Assembly (NCBI RefSeq): GCF_000238915.1
Contig: NZ_BAEG01000020.1
Location: 1-41,057, forward strand
Origin: Arthrobacter globiformis NBRC 12137
Lineage (GTDB): Bacteria > Actinomycetota > Actinomycetes > Actinomycetales > Micrococcaceae
Length of the DNA stretch: 41,057 bases
Reading direction: 5' to 3'
A program made the position numbers and the translations under genes. Shown here piece by piece: positions 15,956 to 24,589 of the stretch. The notes under the pieces are model-generated. The model had not been told where the DNA came from and did not search any database. It saw only the letters and a list, made by a program, of their open reading frames with translations. Positions within the stretch are counted from its first letter, which is position 1, and the number at the start of each line of letters is the position of its first letter.

Positions 15956-18435
15956 CTAGTCGGCTGCGGCGACCGTCCCAGCACTGCCGTCCACGATGAC
16001 GCGCTGCCCCTCGGCCAGGATGCCCGTTCCCGTGCCGGTCCCCATGACTGCGGGGATCCCGTACTCCCTCGCCACAATCGCCGCGTGGGAGCCGAGCCCT
16101 CCCATGTCGACGACGACGGCGGCGGCGCGCTGGAACAGCGGCGTCCAGGACGGGTTCGTGTAGGGGCACACGAGGATGTCGCCGCTGCGCAGCCGGCCGA
16201 ATTCGTTCGGTCCCCTGATGATTCTCACCGGCCCTTCCGCGCGGCCGCGGCTGGCCGGCGTGCCGGAGACCAGAACGCCGGCAGCAGTGCGGCGGTTCCT
16301 GAACAGCAGCGCCGTGTCCAGGAGCGGAATCCCTTCGAGTTCGCGGCGTTTGGCCGCTCTGGCCTGCACGAGCGGCCGGTAACGCTGCCGGACGGACGCC
16401 GGCAGCGCGCCGTCGTCGTCCGTTATTGCCGCCAGTTCCGCAAACCGCAGGTGGTAGACGTCCCTGGCGTCATCAATGACACCGTCGGCAACGAGGCGCC
16501 GGCCAAGCTCCCGGTACGCGCGGCGCATGGGCGGATGACCTTGGTGGCATAGAAGTGGCTGTCCTCGCGGAACGCCATGCCTGCCCGGGCCGCGTCGACG
16601 GCGGCCAGCACGTGCCGCCGGATGCGCCTGAACCGCAGGAGCGGATGGCGTTTCAGCTCCGCCAGCGCCGCGCCGGTCTGGTCGGCCGTGCGCGGCCGCT
16701 GGCCCAGGAGCGCCTTGACAAGTCCCAGCACAACCTCGGGGGCGTCGGACCAGGTGGGCGAACTGCTCAGCACAACGCTGACAGTTTCACGGTTCCCGTA
16801 TTCGCGCAGGAACCCAGCGAACGCCTCGCGGAAGGCAGCGTGCGCCGGGTCCCGCTCCACAAGCTGCAGCAGGGCCGGCCCGTCGGATGAGGCAAAGGCG
16901 CCGGCCAGCCCCGGATCCGCTCCGACCATCGCGGCCAGCTGCTCCAAGGACCGGTTCGCCTGGCTTGTCCGGGTTTCTGCGCCCGCGATCAGGGCGGAGG
17001 CCAGCCTCATCCTGCCCAGCAGCACGAGCAACAGGCGCAGCCGCAGCATGGGCAGAAACATGCCGGGCAGGTAGGAGCTGCGGAGGTCGGTGATGCCCCG
17101 CATCGTGGCGAAGGACTCCCGCGTAACACCCACAACTTCGGCCCAGCGCAGGGGCTCGGGGTCCAATGCGTTTAGCCGGTCCACCCGGTCCAGGAAGTGG
17201 ATGAACCGGAAATCGTCCTTCCATTCGGCCATTTTGAACTGCCTGGCGCGGCGGGCCAGGGTCAGCGGCGCAGCCAGCGCGCGGAGGGTTAGCCGCGGTA
17301 CCGGCGGTACCAGCTGCACCACCACGCCGTCCTCCTCGGGCAGCAGCTCCCCGACACTCGGGAACCGCACTCCGACGCTGCCGGCCATCCGGTGCAGCAT
17401 GGCCAAAATCCCCTGTTCCATCCAGCCGGACACATCCAACGGGTAGGGCCGTTCCTGGAACATTTCGATGAAGAACGGCCCAACCCGCCGCTGGATCGCG
17501 TTGAGCCGGAGCGGCTGCGGCGGCAGCGCCGTCATGGGCCTCGACTGCAGGACATGGATCCGGCCGCCGGCCAGCGCCCACTCGATATCCTGCGGCCGGC
17601 CGAAGTGCTCCTGCGCCCTGCGGCCCAGGTCAGCCAACTCCCGGAGCTGGGCCGCGGCCAGGGTGGGAACCGAGCTGCGGACGCCGGGCCGCTCCCGCGT
17701 GCCGCCGCCTGCGTCCGGGCTGACCACCACCTCGCCGCCGCCGGGACGGAAGCTGTGGATCCCGCCAGTGCGGTCCAGCACGTAGTGTTCGGGCGTCACC
17801 CTTCCCGAGACCACCGCCTCCCCCAGGCCCGGACTGGCGTCCACAACGGTCTCACTCCGCTCACCCGTGACCGGGTTCGCCGTGAACATGACACCTGCGG
17901 CGTCGGCCGGCACCATCTTTTGGACTACGACGGCGATCGCCACCTCGCGGGGGTCGATCCCCTGCCGCCGCCGGTAGGCAATGGCCCGGTCGGTCCAGAG
18001 GGACGCCCAGCAGTCGGCGACAGCTTTGGCCACCGCCTCCTCGCCGACGACGTTCAGGAACGAGTCCTGCTGGCCGGCAAACGCAGCGCCGGGCAAATCT
18101 TCGGCGGTGGCGCTGGAGCGCACCGCCACGGCGCCCCCTCCCAGGGCGGCATATGCCTCGCCAATCTCCGCCCGCAAAGCTGCCGGCATGCCAAAGCGGG
18201 CAAACAGCGCACGGAGGGCACCGCCGTCGGGCACGTTTTGATTCATGCCGTCCAGGGCAGCCCCGAGCCCCGTATCGGCGAGAAGCCACCGGTAGGCGTC
18301 CGTGGTGATGACGAATCCCCCAGGCACCGGAAACCCTTGCCGCACCAGTTCGCCCAGAGCGGCACCCTTGCCGCCGGCGGCGGCGAGGTCCGTCCGGTCG
18401 AAGTCAGTGAGGGGGCCGGTTGTCTTTCGTGTCAT
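15956..18435 (-). pseudogene. PEP synthase / rifampicin phosphotransferase-like enzyme, frameshifted
   Basis: The first frame (18435 to about 16530) carries the ATP-grasp PEP/pyruvate-binding domain: AAAGGKGAALGEL, VAVRSSATAEDLPGAAFAGQ, GVMFTANPVTG, and DIEWA with HVLQSRPM. A long helical linker follows, ending in HFYATKVIRP. The continuation lies in another frame: MRRAYRELGRRLVADGVIDD, then the PEP-utilising domain with the phospho-His in GLGSHAAIVAREYGIPAV, ending at 15956. Restoring one C in the CCC run near 16527-16530 gives an enzyme of about 826 residues. Family members phosphorylate pyruvate or rifampicin with ATP. As read, the swivelling His domain would be lost. GAGGAG precedes the ATG. 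A consensus error in the homopolymer is a real possibility. Confidence 0.75.
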
Positions 18436-18834
18436 CCGGGGCTCCTCGTGGCGGGTGGCAGCGGGGTCTTCGCTGGCGGAGGCCGCACGGCCATCCGGAC
18501 GTGTAAAAGCTACTCCACCGTCAGTTCCCCCGCATAGTGTTTGCCCACCAATTGGGCTTCGCCACCGGGTTGCGCGACGTTACGGGTACCCCTTGACCCC
18601 TCCCTGCATCAGGACCACACTCGATACTGATTACCAACTCAGAGATTCGTGAATTCTTCTCGGCACCTCAATGGCAGAGGTGTTGACAGTCCGGCGCCGC
18701 GACGGGGGCAGGTGGGCATGAGCACCTAAGCGATGTGTGCTTTGGCAGTTTCTGCACGTCAAGCGGCGCCCGAAGCGCCAGCCCCGGCGGCCGCAGTCAA
18801 TTTATGCAGGGTCTCAAAATCCGAGGAGCACGTC
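18436..18834. other. Divergent intergenic region, no gene
   Basis: About 400 bases separate the PEP-synthase-like gene from the small gene at 18835. A TTGACA hexamer at 18682-18687 could be a -35 element for the plus strand, but I find no convincing -10. No RNA gene or repeat is seen. Confidence 0.4.
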
Positions 18835-19074
18835 ATGGGCCAACGGCCGATTGATGAGTGGTGGAACGAACTTGATGAGCCCACAAAGAAGTGGCTCATT
18901 GAAAATCCCGGTTGCGTGGTTCTTCCGCGGACCGTGGCAAACGTGGTTCACCAGGTCTCGGGCGGCCACGTCGCCCAGGACCAGCACGGCGAACACCAAT
19001 TGTCACAAGCAGAGCAGTCCTTTCTCAGGGCCAAGTGCAAAGCGGCCGGGGCAGCGACCGGCAAACGCGTGTAG
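18835..19074 (+). CDS. Small 'WW-WLIE' family protein (79 aa), intact
   Basis: The protein opens MGQRPIDEWWNELDEPTKKW and LIENPGCVVLPRTVANVV, then a hydrophilic Gln/His-rich part and a basic tail. The N-terminal 35 residues match the disrupted gene at 1862-2094 in the WW pair, the T-x-x-WLIE core and the LP-x(2)-V stretch, so the window holds two members of one family. GAGGAG lies about seven bases before ATG 18835, which settles the start over an upstream frame. It is cytoplasmic and has no membrane segment. The function is unknown. Confidence 0.65.
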   Translation: MGQRPIDEWWNELDEPTKKWLIENPGCVVLPRTVANVVHQVSGGHVAQDQHGEHQLSQAEQSFLRAKCKAAGAATGKRV

Positions 19075-19089
19075 ATCCATAACGAATCC

Positions 19090-19640
19090 ATGACCGGGCG
19101 GCGCAAGTGGTGGCTCATAGCGGCCCTTGCCGCAATGCTCTGCGCATGCTCACCGGCCCCGCCCGTAGCCGTGACCCACCGCCACGGAGTCCACCTCTGG
19201 AGCTGTCCCGAGCGACGAACTCGTTGGCCAGGGCATGGTCCTGCAGAAGCGGGGCGGCGCGCCCCTGTTCTGCCTGGGCCCCTTTGCCGCCTCGCTTCCG
19301 CCCCAATGCGGCGGACCGGTGCTCCGAAACTGGGACTGGTCCGAGGCCGGGCACTTCGCCAGCGCAGGCGGTGTGATGTGGGGCTCCTACGAGGTGACCG
19401 GTATGTTGGCGAATGGCGAATTCATCCAGACCAGGAGGCCCGTTCCCTCCACTGACGCTTCCCCTCCGGAAGCCCGACCGGTCACAGGACCGCCCGGGAA
19501 CGGCAAGGAAATGCAGCTCCTGTTACTCCAGCGGGAGCTGACTTCACTGCGGGGGCAGCCGATCCTGATGTCGGGGGCGGAGAACGGCTACCTCGTCATC
19601 GACGTCGTCTACGACGATGGCTCCCTCCAGCGGGTTGTTC
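19090..19640 (+). pseudogene. Lipoprotein, frameshifted and cut short at the 3' end
   Basis: ATG 19090 starts a lipoprotein signal peptide (RRKWWLIAALAAMLCACS, Cys in LCAC). After PPVAVT, near 19170, the frame is lost. The protein continues in another frame as PTATESTSGAVPSDELVGQG, then FCLGPFAASLPPQCGGPVL, NWDWSEAGHFASAGGVMWGS, YEVTGMLANGEF and NGYLVIDVVYDDGSLQR. The two Cys could form a disulphide outside the cell. At about 19635 the sequence stops looking like this protein, and a minus-strand gene end begins. I know no function for it. Confidence 0.6.
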
Positions 19641-19813
19641 CTGCCGGTGTCGTCGCACCAGTCAATGTTGTACGGCACCGCAGTGACCGTTGCCTGGCCC
19701 TTGGCAGCGCGGGCCGGGGCGACGAAAGTGTAAGTAAACCCACCGCCGTCGTTCATTGCTGACAAGGTGTTCGCGGGCCGGACCAGCGCCACGCTCTGAT
19801 CGTCCACCGGCAC
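19640..19813 (-). pseudogene. C-terminal fragment of a secreted protein
   Basis: The minus strand reads ALVRPANTLSAMNDGGGFTY, TFVAPARAAKGQATVTAVPY and NIDWCDDTGRNNP, which looks like the last beta-rich repeat of an exported protein. There is no start or signal peptide, because the frame upstream of 19813 soon loses protein character. Its 3' end abuts the cut 3' end of the lipoprotein gene. It is probably a fragment left by a deletion or rearrangement. Confidence 0.45.
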
Positions 19814-19847
19814 GGCCCGGCGGCGCCGGCTTCTAGGCGTTGCGGCT

Positions 19848-20153
19848 CTACTCGGCTTCGAAGCCCAGACGATCGCGGACGAGCTTCGCCACGACGGCAG
19901 CGTGCTGCTTCTTGTCCGATCGAGCCTCCGATTTCAGCGTCGCCAGATATCCGACGTACGCGGCAGTCCGGGTGTCATAGGCCGCGGCGCGCGTCTCGAA
20001 TGCGAGGGCCAGAGTGGCATGCGCCTGGGCCAGCCTGATCTGCAGTTCAGCGTCGACATCGGCGCCTGAGAGAGCTTGTTCGGCGGCGGAAAGAAGGGAC
20101 TGTGCCGCGTCGGCGTGCTCGTTCGCGGCGCGCTGGCCAAGGTCGGGCTGCAT
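19848..20153 (-). CDS. Ala-rich helical protein (101 aa)
   Basis: From ATG 20153 (GAGAGG about eight bases before it) the product is almost entirely helix-forming: ANEHADAAQSLLSAAEQALS, LQIRLAQAHATLALAFETRA, then a charged tail SEARSDKKQHAAVVAKLVRD. Regular Ala/Leu spacing suggests a three-helix bundle or coiled coil. It has no membrane segment and no family I recognise. The codon bias fits the host. Confidence 0.6.
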   Translation of the reverse strand: MQPDLGQRAANEHADAAQSLLSAAEQALSGADVDAELQIRLAQAHATLALAFETRAAAYDTRTAAYVGYLATLKSEARSDKKQHAAVVAKLVRDRLGFEAE

Positions 20154-20256
20154 TGGCTCTGCCTCTCTTCATTCAGCTCGCGACGGGCAGACGCGAGGTG
20201 TGGAGTAAGCCTAAAACACGACGTGCAGTTCTGTTAGGCCCCCCTTGTCTGTCCGC

Positions 20257-20451
20257 TTAGGGCAGGCCAGCAGCGATTTCTTCGACGGCGTCGACAAGCG
20301 CGGCCACCGATTCCGGGCCACCGTGCCCTTCGTTCTCGATGACGATGAGTCGACTGTCCGCCCAGCGCTGATGGAGTTTGCATGGCGTGATGACGGGTCC
20401 GCTTACATCCCGCCGGCCGTGGATGTGTGCGTCGAGTCCCACCGGTCCCAA
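20257..20451 (-). pseudogene. Prolyl aminopeptidase C-terminal remnant
   Basis: The minus-strand frame holds LDAHIHGRRDVSGPVITPCK, LHQRWADSRLIVIENEGHGG and a C-terminal helix DAVEEIAAGLP. This is the end of an alpha/beta hydrolase of the proline iminopeptidase type, with the catalytic Asp (GRRD) and His (EGHGGP). The part with the Ser nucleophile and the cap is missing, and upstream sequence in the same frame does not match the family, so only about a fifth of the gene remains. Confidence 0.6.
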
Positions 20452-20618
20452 GCCAGAGCTGCCGCCTCACCCCGCGCGTTCCCCCGTCATTTATCAAACA
20501 CTACGAGACCAGCCCGGCTGGGGACAGCTACAGCAGGCCGCCGCGGGTAGCTGCCGTGGGTGAGGCGAACTAGTGGTCGAAGGTCAGTTGACTGAAACGG
20601 AAATTCGTTGACAACATC

Positions 20619-20637
20619 AATCATTAAGATAAGCATT
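20619..20637. promoter_or_regulatory. AT-rich inverted repeat upstream of the secreted hydrolase
   Basis: AATCATTAAGATAAGCATT is an imperfect 19-bp inverted repeat (AATNNTTA / TAANNATT). It lies just after a TTGACA -35-like element (20608-20613), inside an AT-rich island in a GC-rich genome. It is flanked by GACAAC (20610-20615) and GTTGTC (20639-20644), which are also inverted. The length and symmetry are typical of MarR-family sites, and a marR gene lies 1.5 kb away. Confidence 0.45.
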
Positions 20638-20680
20638 AGTTGTCTGATCTAACTTTAATTCGACTGACAAGGTTGCCCGA

Positions 20681-22108
20681 ATGACCCGCACATTGCGCCA
20701 AAGCTGCCGCACCATCGCTTCGACATCAGCCCTTGCCGCCCTCCTCGCTGCAGCCTCCGCATCCCCGGCCGCCTTGGCAGCCCAGCCGCGGGCGGATGCG
20801 TCGGGGCCGTCGCTCGCGGCAGCCACGCCATCGACAGCAACCCCTTCCGTCGCCTCGGGCACCCTTTCGGACGGGGCTGCGTGGCGGGCCGAGGTGCCTG
20901 CGAACTGGAACGGAAAGCTGGTCCTCTTTGCCCACGGCTTCCGCCCGGGACCGGCAAACCCCGCTTGGGACACAGGATTCGCGCCCACGGCCAGCGCGCT
21001 TGTGGTCCGCAGCTACGCCGTTGCGTCCTCGTCCTACGCCACCACCGGCTGGGCCCTCCAGACCGCAGCCCAGGACCAACTCGGCACCCTGGCAGCTTTC
21101 GAGGAGCACTTCGGCAAGGCAAGCCGGGTCATCGCCGTCGGGCGGTCCATGGGAGGCCTCGTGACCAGCATGATGGCGGAAATCCCGAACTCCGGCATCG
21201 ACGGCGCCGTCAGCACCTGCGGCCTGGTGGGCGGCGGCGTTGCCCTGAACAACTACCAGCTCGACGCGGCCTATGCGGCGGCGGAACTGCTTCTTCCCGG
21301 ACGGGACATCCGCCTCGCCGGCTTCACCACCCCGGCGGAGTCTGCCGAGACGATTGCCGCGCTGAAAGCAGCCCTGCAGCACGCAAGCACTTCCTCGGAA
21401 GGCCGCGCAAGGCTCGCATTGGTGGCCGCGCTCCTGAATACCCCTACCGAACTCGACGGGGTCGCCGCGGACAATCCGGACGCGCTGGCAGCTGCCCAGG
21501 CGAAGCTGGTCCTCGGCACTCTCCCCACGGTGATCGAACGGCGCCACACGATCGTCAACGCCGCCGGCGGCGACAGCGGCTGGACCGCGGGCGTCGACTA
21601 TTCAAGACTCCTGCAGTCCTCAGCCCAGCGCCAACTGGTGGAGCACATGTACGCCACGGCCGGCCTGGACCTGAACGGCGACCTTTCCGCGCTCACGGCC
21701 AACGCCGACATCGAGCCCAGCAGCCAGGGCCTCCAGTGGATGCTCCGGACCTCCACCCCCACCGGCGAGCTCCAGGTGCCGCTGCTAGCCACCCACACCA
21801 CGATGGATCTCCTGGCCCCCATCGAATACCAGGAAGAGTACGCAGAAACAGTCCGCCAGGCGGGCAAAAACGCCCTGTTCCGCCAGGCCTTCGTCAGCCG
21901 GGAAGGGCACTGCAACTTCACGGTGGCCGAAAACGTGGCCGCCGTCGACGCCATGGACCAGCGGCTCCAAACCGGCCACTGGGGCTCCGTGGCCACCACC
22001 GCCGATCTGCAGGCGACCGCAACGTCCCTGAAACTGGATGGCGCCAACTACGTCGAATTCCGCCCGGCCGAATTCATCAACGACCGCGACTGGACGCCCG
22101 GACAGTAA
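20681..22108 (+). CDS. Secreted alpha/beta hydrolase (probable esterase)
   Basis: The 475-residue protein has a Sec signal peptide (about residues 1-34, basic start, hydrophobic core, ALAA end). The alpha/beta-hydrolase fold follows: oxyanion strand LVLFAHGFRPG (about 80-90), nucleophile elbow GRSMGG (Ser156), acid candidate in HTTMDLLAPIEY, and His in REGHCNF near residue 408. It lies 22 bases from the end of marR and next to the phenylpropanoid-type operon, and AT-rich inverted repeats occur upstream of both. Inference: it is an exported esterase that frees hydroxycinnamate-like acids from plant esters. Direct evidence for the substrate is lacking. Confidence 0.8.
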   Translation: MTRTLRQSCRTIASTSALAALLAAASASPAALAAQPRADASGPSLAAATPSTATPSVASGTLSDGAAWRAEVPANWNGKLVLFAHGFRPGPANPAWDTGFAPTASALVVRSYAVASSSYATTGWALQTAAQDQLGTLAAFEEHFGKASRVIAVGRSMGGLVTSMMAEIPNSGIDGAVSTCGLVGGGVALNNYQLDAAYAAAELLLPGRDIRLAGFTTPAESAETIAALKAALQHASTSSEGRARLALVAALLNTPTELDGVAADNPDALAAAQAKLVLGTLPTVIERRHTIVNAAGGDSGWTAGVDYSRLLQSSAQRQLVEHMYATAGLDLNGDLSALTANADIEPSSQGLQWMLRTSTPTGELQVPLLATHTTMDLLAPIEYQEEYAETVRQAGKNALFRQAFVSREGHCNFTVAENVAAVDAMDQRLQTGHWGSVATTADLQATATSLKLDGANYVEFRPAEFINDRDWTPGQ

Positions 22109-22130
22109 GAGGCCGTGAGCGCCTGTTCCG

Positions 22131-22610
22131 CTATCCCTCCAGGCTAGGCCACAGCGCTTTGCGGAGCAGGCGCTTCAGCTCGGCTATTTCCTCCCGGTCC
22201 AGGCGGTCCAGAGCCTCCGACTCGGCCCGGCGGGTCGACTTCGTGGCCGCGGAGAACAGCTTCTGCCCCTCGGCTGTCGCCGTCACGATCTTGGCCCGCC
22301 GGTCCTGCTTTCCTGGCGCCCTCAGCACCAGGCCCCGCTTCTCCAGGTCATCCACCAGGGCGACGATCTGGCTAGGGTCCAGGCTGAGAAAATCAGCCAT
22401 TTCGCGCTGGCTCGGCTCAAGGCCGCTCGCGGCCAGGGCCAGCACTGAATACGAGCGCTCCTTCAGATCGAACTCCTCCAGCGCCCGGTTGTTAACCACC
22501 GATCCCGCGGCATGGAGCTTCGCCAGGAGAAAGCCGGCGTCGCTGCTGATGGAGGCAGGAACAAGCTTGTCCGCCGCGGGGGCAAGCTGCCCCGTCACCG
22601 CCTCAGTCAT
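22131..22610 (-). CDS. MarR family regulator of the CoA-ligase operon
   Basis: The 159-residue winged-helix protein has the recognition helix and wing in DPSQIVALVDDLEKRGLVLR and the wing signature DRRAKIVTATAEG. ATG 22610 is supported by GGAGGG immediately upstream. It is transcribed away from the SDR operon and towards the hydrolase gene. Position and gene content make it the likely counterpart of CouR/PhdR, MarR repressors released by hydroxycinnamoyl-CoA thioesters. Candidate operators lie at 22619-22643 and 22655-22674, covering its own and the operon promoter. Confidence 0.88.
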   Translation of the reverse strand: MTEAVTGQLAPAADKLVPASISSDAGFLLAKLHAAGSVVNNRALEEFDLKERSYSVLALAASGLEPSQREMADFLSLDPSQIVALVDDLEKRGLVLRAPGKQDRRAKIVTATAEGQKLFSAATKSTRRAESEALDRLDREEIAELKRLLRKALWPSLEG

Positions 22611-22618
22611 GGACCCTC

Positions 22619-22643
22619 CAATAATAAACAAAAATAATCATTG
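22619..22643. promoter_or_regulatory. Candidate MarR operator in the divergent promoter
   Basis: CAATAATAA (22619-22627) and TAATCATTG (22635-22643) form an inverted repeat with seven of nine pairs and a 7-base spacer. It overlaps the possible -35 TTGACT (22641-22646) of the SDR operon and the leader of marR. The AATCATT half is also present at the 20619 site. Confidence 0.45.
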
Positions 22644-22654
22644 ACTTTTTCAAC

Positions 22655-22674
22655 TATCCAGATTTTCATGGATA
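22655..22674. promoter_or_regulatory. Second inverted repeat in the divergent promoter
   Basis: TATCCA (22655-22660) and TGGATA (22669-22674) are a perfect 6-bp inverted repeat around 8 bases, downstream of TTGACT and about 60 bases before the SDR start. It could be a second operator. Confidence 0.35.
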
Positions 22675-22733
22675 TAGAACAGCATCCCATGCCGGAGGCA
22701 AGGATGCACGATCAGCTAGCAAAGGAGCAGCAA

Positions 22734-23693
22734 ATGAGCCTGTCAGGCAAAGTAGCAATCGTCACGGGGAGCGGCCGCGGGCTGGGCCTCGCCTATGCCC
22801 GGGAACTCGCCCGCCAGGGCGCCGCCGTCGTCATTAACGACGTTGACGCCGATGTTGCAGCGGATGCCGTCCGGGCCATCGAGGCCGACGGCGGGAAGGC
22901 GGCCGCCGTCGTCGCCCCCGTCGGCAGCTCGGAGGTTGCCAAGCAGCTGGTCCAGGCCGCGGTCAACGCCTTTGGCCGCCTCGACATCCTGGTCACCAAC
23001 GCCGGCATCCTCCGCGACAAGAGCCTGCTGAAGATGACCGACGAGGACTTCGACGCCGTCATCAACGTCCACCTCCGCGGCACCTTCACCTGTGTCCGCG
23101 AGGCCTTCGCCTACTTCAAGGAAAACGGCGTTCCCGGCCGGATCATCACCATCGGCTCCCCCACCGGCCAGCGCGGCAACTTCGGCCAGACCAACTACGC
23201 GGCTGCAAAGGCCGGCATCGTCGGCATGGTGCGGACCTGGGCCATGGAGATGAAGAAGGCGGGCGTCACCGCCAACGCCGTCATCCCGGTGGCCGCCACC
23301 GCCATGACCAAAACAGTCCCCTACTTCCAGAAAGCTGTGGAGGCGGACGAGCGCGGGGAGGCCATGCCGTCCTTCTTCCGCCACGACCTGGGCTTCGGAA
23401 CTGCCGACGACGTCGCCGGGCTGATTGCCTTCCTTGCCTCCGACGAGGCCGCCGGCATCACCGGGCAGGCCATCGGCGCCGGCGGGGACCGCCTGCAGGT
23501 CTGGACGCACCCGACCGCGGCCACCACCGAATACCGCGCCGGCGGCTGGAGTTACGAGGCAATACGCGGAAATGCCGGAACGCTCTTCAACCGGGAAGCC
23601 CTGCAGAGCGTCGGTGAGGAGTTCCTGCCGCTGCCGGCAGAGCTGCAGCCCGAATCCCGGCCCGTCCAGCCCGAACCGGTGCGGGTGCGCTGA
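22734..23693 (+). CDS. SDR family 3-hydroxyacyl-CoA dehydrogenase (CouN-like)
   Basis: The 319-residue short-chain dehydrogenase has TGSGRGLGLA (residues 11-20) for NAD(P), NAG at 89-91, and the catalytic set Asn111, Ser142, Tyr155 and Lys159 (YAAAK). A C-terminal extension of about 60 residues past the usual length is typical of SDRs acting on CoA thioesters. AAGGAG about ten bases upstream selects ATG 22734; ATG 22668 is an alternative. In the proposed pathway it oxidises the 3-hydroxyacyl-CoA to the 3-ketoacyl-CoA. It is the first gene of an operon, with the next start one base after its stop. Confidence 0.85.
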   Translation: MSLSGKVAIVTGSGRGLGLAYARELARQGAAVVINDVDADVAADAVRAIEADGGKAAAVVAPVGSSEVAKQLVQAAVNAFGRLDILVTNAGILRDKSLLKMTDEDFDAVINVHLRGTFTCVREAFAYFKENGVPGRIITIGSPTGQRGNFGQTNYAAAKAGIVGMVRTWAMEMKKAGVTANAVIPVAATAMTKTVPYFQKAVEADERGEAMPSFFRHDLGFGTADDVAGLIAFLASDEAAGITGQAIGAGGDRLQVWTHPTAATTEYRAGGWSYEAIRGNAGTLFNREALQSVGEEFLPLPAELQPESRPVQPEPVRVR

Positions 23694-23694
23694 C

Positions 23695-24588
23695 ATGGCC
23701 TCCACCCGCTACGAACCGGGCATCGACGCCGCCAAGATCGACGGGATCGACATGCACGTCCACCTTGAAGTGGACAGCTGCGGCCACGGCTCCCTGCCCG
23801 AAGCCCTGACCGAGGCCTCGGCGAAGTACTTCAAGGCCGAGGACCGCACCCCGTCCCTGGACCGCATCGCCGAGGTGTACCGCGAACTGAACATGGCCGC
23901 CGTCGTCTTCACCGTGGACGCGCGGACCCAGCTCAAGCATGAGCCGAACAGCATCCCCGAACTGATCGCCGGCGCCGCACGGAACAACGACGTCCTCATC
24001 CCCTTTGGCAGCGTCGACCCCCGTACCGGCGAGGACGCTATCGCTGGCGCCAAGCACCAGGCCGTGGAACTGGGCGCCCGGGGCTTCAAGTTCCACCCCA
24101 GCCTGCAGGGTTTCGACCCCTACAATGAGCGTTTCTACCCGCTGTGGGAAACCCTTCAGGAACTTGGCCTGCCCGCCATTTTCCACACCGGCCAGAACGG
24201 CATGGGCGCCGGGCTGCCCGGCGGGTACGGCATCAAGCTTGCCTACTCGAACCCGCTGCTGCTGGACGCGGTGGCCGCGGATTTCCCGGGGCTGCAGATC
24301 ATCATGGCCCACCCCTCGGTGCCGTGGCAGGACGAGGCCAACTCCATCGCAACTCACAAGGCGAATGTGTTCATCGACCTCTCCGGCTGGTCGCCGAAAT
24401 ACTTCCCGGAGTCCCTGGTGAAGGCGTCCAACTCGGTCCTGCAGGACAAGGTCCTCTTCGGCACTGACTTCCCCCTCATCACGCCGCAGAAGTGGCTGGG
24501 TGCCTTCACGGACCTGCCCCTGAAGGACGAAGTGCGGCCGAAGATCCTCAAGCACAACGCCGTCCGGCTTCTCGGGTTGGGGGCCTGA
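23695..24588 (+). CDS. Amidohydrolase-2 family metal hydrolase (CouO-like)
   Basis: The 297-residue TIM-barrel protein carries metal ligands in IDMHVHLE (His21, His23), a His in GFKFHPSLQGF, His in AIFHTGQNG, His in IIMAHPSVPW and Asp in LFGTDFPLI. The PF04909 family includes decarboxylases and C-C hydrolases. In the Rhodococcus cou pathway an amidohydrolase-superfamily protein (CouO) cleaves the 3-ketoacyl-CoA to the aromatic acid and acetyl-CoA, in place of a thiolase. The position between SDR and acyl-CoA dehydrogenase supports that role here. Its start lies one base beyond the SDR stop, so the two are probably translationally coupled. Confidence 0.82.
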   Translation: MASTRYEPGIDAAKIDGIDMHVHLEVDSCGHGSLPEALTEASAKYFKAEDRTPSLDRIAEVYRELNMAAVVFTVDARTQLKHEPNSIPELIAGAARNNDVLIPFGSVDPRTGEDAIAGAKHQAVELGARGFKFHPSLQGFDPYNERFYPLWETLQELGLPAIFHTGQNGMGAGLPGGYGIKLAYSNPLLLDAVAADFPGLQIIMAHPSVPWQDEANSIATHKANVFIDLSGWSPKYFPESLVKASNSVLQDKVLFGTDFPLITPQKWLGAFTDLPLKDEVRPKILKHNAVRLLGLGA

Positions 24589-24589
24589 G

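Noticed and set aside
20881..22644. 587-codon plus-strand frame overlapping the secreted hydrolase and marR
   Set aside because: Arg/Pro/His-rich shadow of the hydrolase in another frame.
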